This document shows, one piece after another, positions 30,692 through 31,701 of a DNA stretch of 31,701 nt (within the stretch, counting starts at the first letter, position 1; each line of letters starts with the position of its first letter). The notes below the pieces were generated by a model, which was not told the origin of the DNA, did no database searches, and saw only the letters and a program-made list of their open reading frames with translations. Source of the DNA: JBNJDW01 sp051745265 (GTDB lineage Bacteria; Pseudomonadota; Alphaproteobacteria; Micavibrionales; CSBR16-224); NCBI GenBank assembly GCA_051745265.1, contig JBNJDW010000003.1, positions 1-31,701 of the forward strand, written 5' to 3'. Position numbers and translations under genes: made by a program.

Positions 30692-31701
30692 TTATTTGAG
30701 ATTAAAGGTTTTCTCAAGCGCTTCAATCGCCAGTTCCGCCTGCCCCAATCCTTTCAACCCCTCGGCCACGGGCATGGATTTTTCATTCCGATCTATCGCC
30801 CTGATCTGATACCAGACAATTGTGCGGTTTCCTGAATGGGTGTTGGAAGTCTCCCGGGGTTTAAGCTCTGTAATATCGCCAAGCGGCATAGATTTCTTGA
30901 AAGACAGCAGCCCCAAAACACGACGATGACTTATCAGCTTCGCTCCATCAGAATAGACATGCAGACTATTGGTCAGGGCATAAACCGCGCCCAACAATAT
31001 TGTGACACTCACCAGACCAAAAACAACGACCAACACACCGGTCTGAAACCCGCCGTCATCCAGACCGATCGCCACGGTAGACCCTAGAAAAATAAGCCCA
31101 AAAAGCAGCCATGCAAAAGCACCTTTGATATTTCTAAAGGCCGGATAGAATAATTCATATCCGCTGAGGCCCGGCTTCAATGGCAGGTTATGCGTCAGGC
31201 CTTCCTGATCATGGGCCATGGTCTGTTCGGTAATTTCTGTAGTCACCCGATCTGAGATTTCAGCAGATTTCGCCCCTGTCGGATAAACCGGGATGACAAA
31301 ATTACGATCAATATCAACACCGGGCATCGCAGATGTCAGATTTACCCGCCACAGGTGATAATCACTATATTCTGGCACAGCATCCGAAGGCTCGACGCCT
31401 TCATTCGGCACATCAAATCTGAAATAAAACCGCGTTCCTGACAGATAAGGTTCCGCATAGGCAATCGCAGTCCGCGTCCAGACCACCCGTTCTTTGCGGC
31501 TGCGGTTCTTACCGCTGCCGGATATGTAAGAGTAATAATTGCCCAGCGTTACTTCAAATTTCTGCCCGGCATCAAAGCTTTGGTTTAAATCAACCGTACC
31601 CCCGACATGACCGCCGATCGCGCCCGGAAACGGATCCAGAACCATAACAGTTTTACCAAAGCGGCGATATTCAAGGGTCATCTGTATGGCCTTGACCAAT
31701 A
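30692..31701 (-). CDS. DUF3592-like membrane protein (5' end cut by the window)
   Basis: The frame is open to the last base, and the only possible start at the edge (TTG at 31699) begins inside conserved sequence, so the N terminus lies outside. About 336 residues are visible. The opening part (YRRFGKTVMVLDPFPGAIGG, then a beta-rich region with VVWTRTAIAYAEP and TRFYFRFDVP) resembles DUF3592-type proteins, which have an N-terminal membrane helix that would be missing here. Two membrane helices follow at about 193-240 (FAWLLFGLIFLGSTVAIGL and GVLVVVFGLVSVTILLGAV), then a cytoplasmic-looking tail. The function of the family is not established. It is read in the direction of prfC. Confidence 0.7.
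   Translation of the reverse strand, partial: LVKAIQMTLEYRRFGKTVMVLDPFPGAIGGHVGGTVDLNQSFDAGQKFEVTLGNYYSYISGSGKNRSRKERVVWTRTAIAYAEPYLSGTRFYFRFDVPNEGVEPSDAVPEYSDYHLWRVNLTSAMPGVDIDRNFVIPVYPTGAKSAEISDRVTTEITEQTMAHDQEGLTHNLPLKPGLSGYELFYPAFRNIKGAFAWLLFGLIFLGSTVAIGLDDGGFQTGVLVVVFGLVSVTILLGAVYALTNSLHVYSDGAKLISHRRVLGLLSFKKSMPLGDITELKPRETSNTHSGNRTIVWYQIRAIDRNEKSMPVAEGLKGLGQAELAIEALEKTFNLK

Noticed and set aside
31287..31302. Possible further copy of the palindrome tail (CGGGATGACA)
   Set aside because: Only the tail matches, there is no stem partner, and it lies inside the conserved frame of the DUF3592-like gene. It is probably chance.
1..31701. CRISPR array, tRNA genes or an integrated phage
   Set aside because: I found no regularly spaced repeats, cloverleaf sequences, integrase, transposase or phage genes in the window.

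Overview
The window looks like a chromosomal segment of an alphaproteobacterium of moderate GC content. The lineage call rests on the alphaproteobacterial style of NusA and IF-2, a fabA-fabB-fabI cluster, and a suf operon led by an Rrf2 regulator and carrying sufT. I cannot name the genus from sequence alone. Almost all of it is coding. I see no tRNA, rRNA, CRISPR array, prophage or transposase gene.

Region by region. Positions 1-5600 hold the classic translation operon on the plus strand: the 3' part of nusA, then infB, rbfA, truB and rpsO, closed by a strong terminator. The ylxR gene usually found between nusA and infB is missing; a 231-base spacer with large hairpins replaces it. Positions 5680-8880 separate rpsO from pnp, which are commonly adjacent. 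This insert holds two phosphoglycerate-mutase-type genes on the minus strand flanking a tandem pair of paralogous exported proteins of unknown function on the plus strand. pnp follows with its own hairpin-containing leader and a terminator, then a glycerophosphodiester phosphodiesterase gene and two related genes of an unrecognised small basic protein family (12112-13262).

Positions 13354-18346 are read on the minus strand: an exported SH3-like protein, an unknown 308-residue protein, then fabA, fabB and fabI (unsaturated fatty acid synthesis and the enoyl reduction step), and a glycine-rich membrane protein. On the plus strand 18446-20855 carries dusA and three small unknown genes, closed by a terminator. 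An exported DUF547 protein follows on the minus strand.

Positions 21754-28155 are the suf iron-sulfur cluster operon, transcribed on the minus strand in the order rrf2 regulator, sufB, sufC, sufD, sufS, sufT, sufA. Between sufB and sufC sits a small GIY-YIG nuclease gene with an in-frame TGA stop. It is bracketed by two inverted copies of a ~30-base palindromic element, so it looks like a small mobile unit that entered an essential operon. The right end holds a coiled-coil protein gene on the plus strand, prfC (release factor 3) on the minus strand, and a membrane protein gene cut by the window edge.

The most unusual points are the palindrome-GIY-YIG unit in the suf operon, the tandem exported paralogs whose duplicated unit leaves a spacer remnant after the last copy, and the W-[VLM]-E-A repeat family at 12112-13262.
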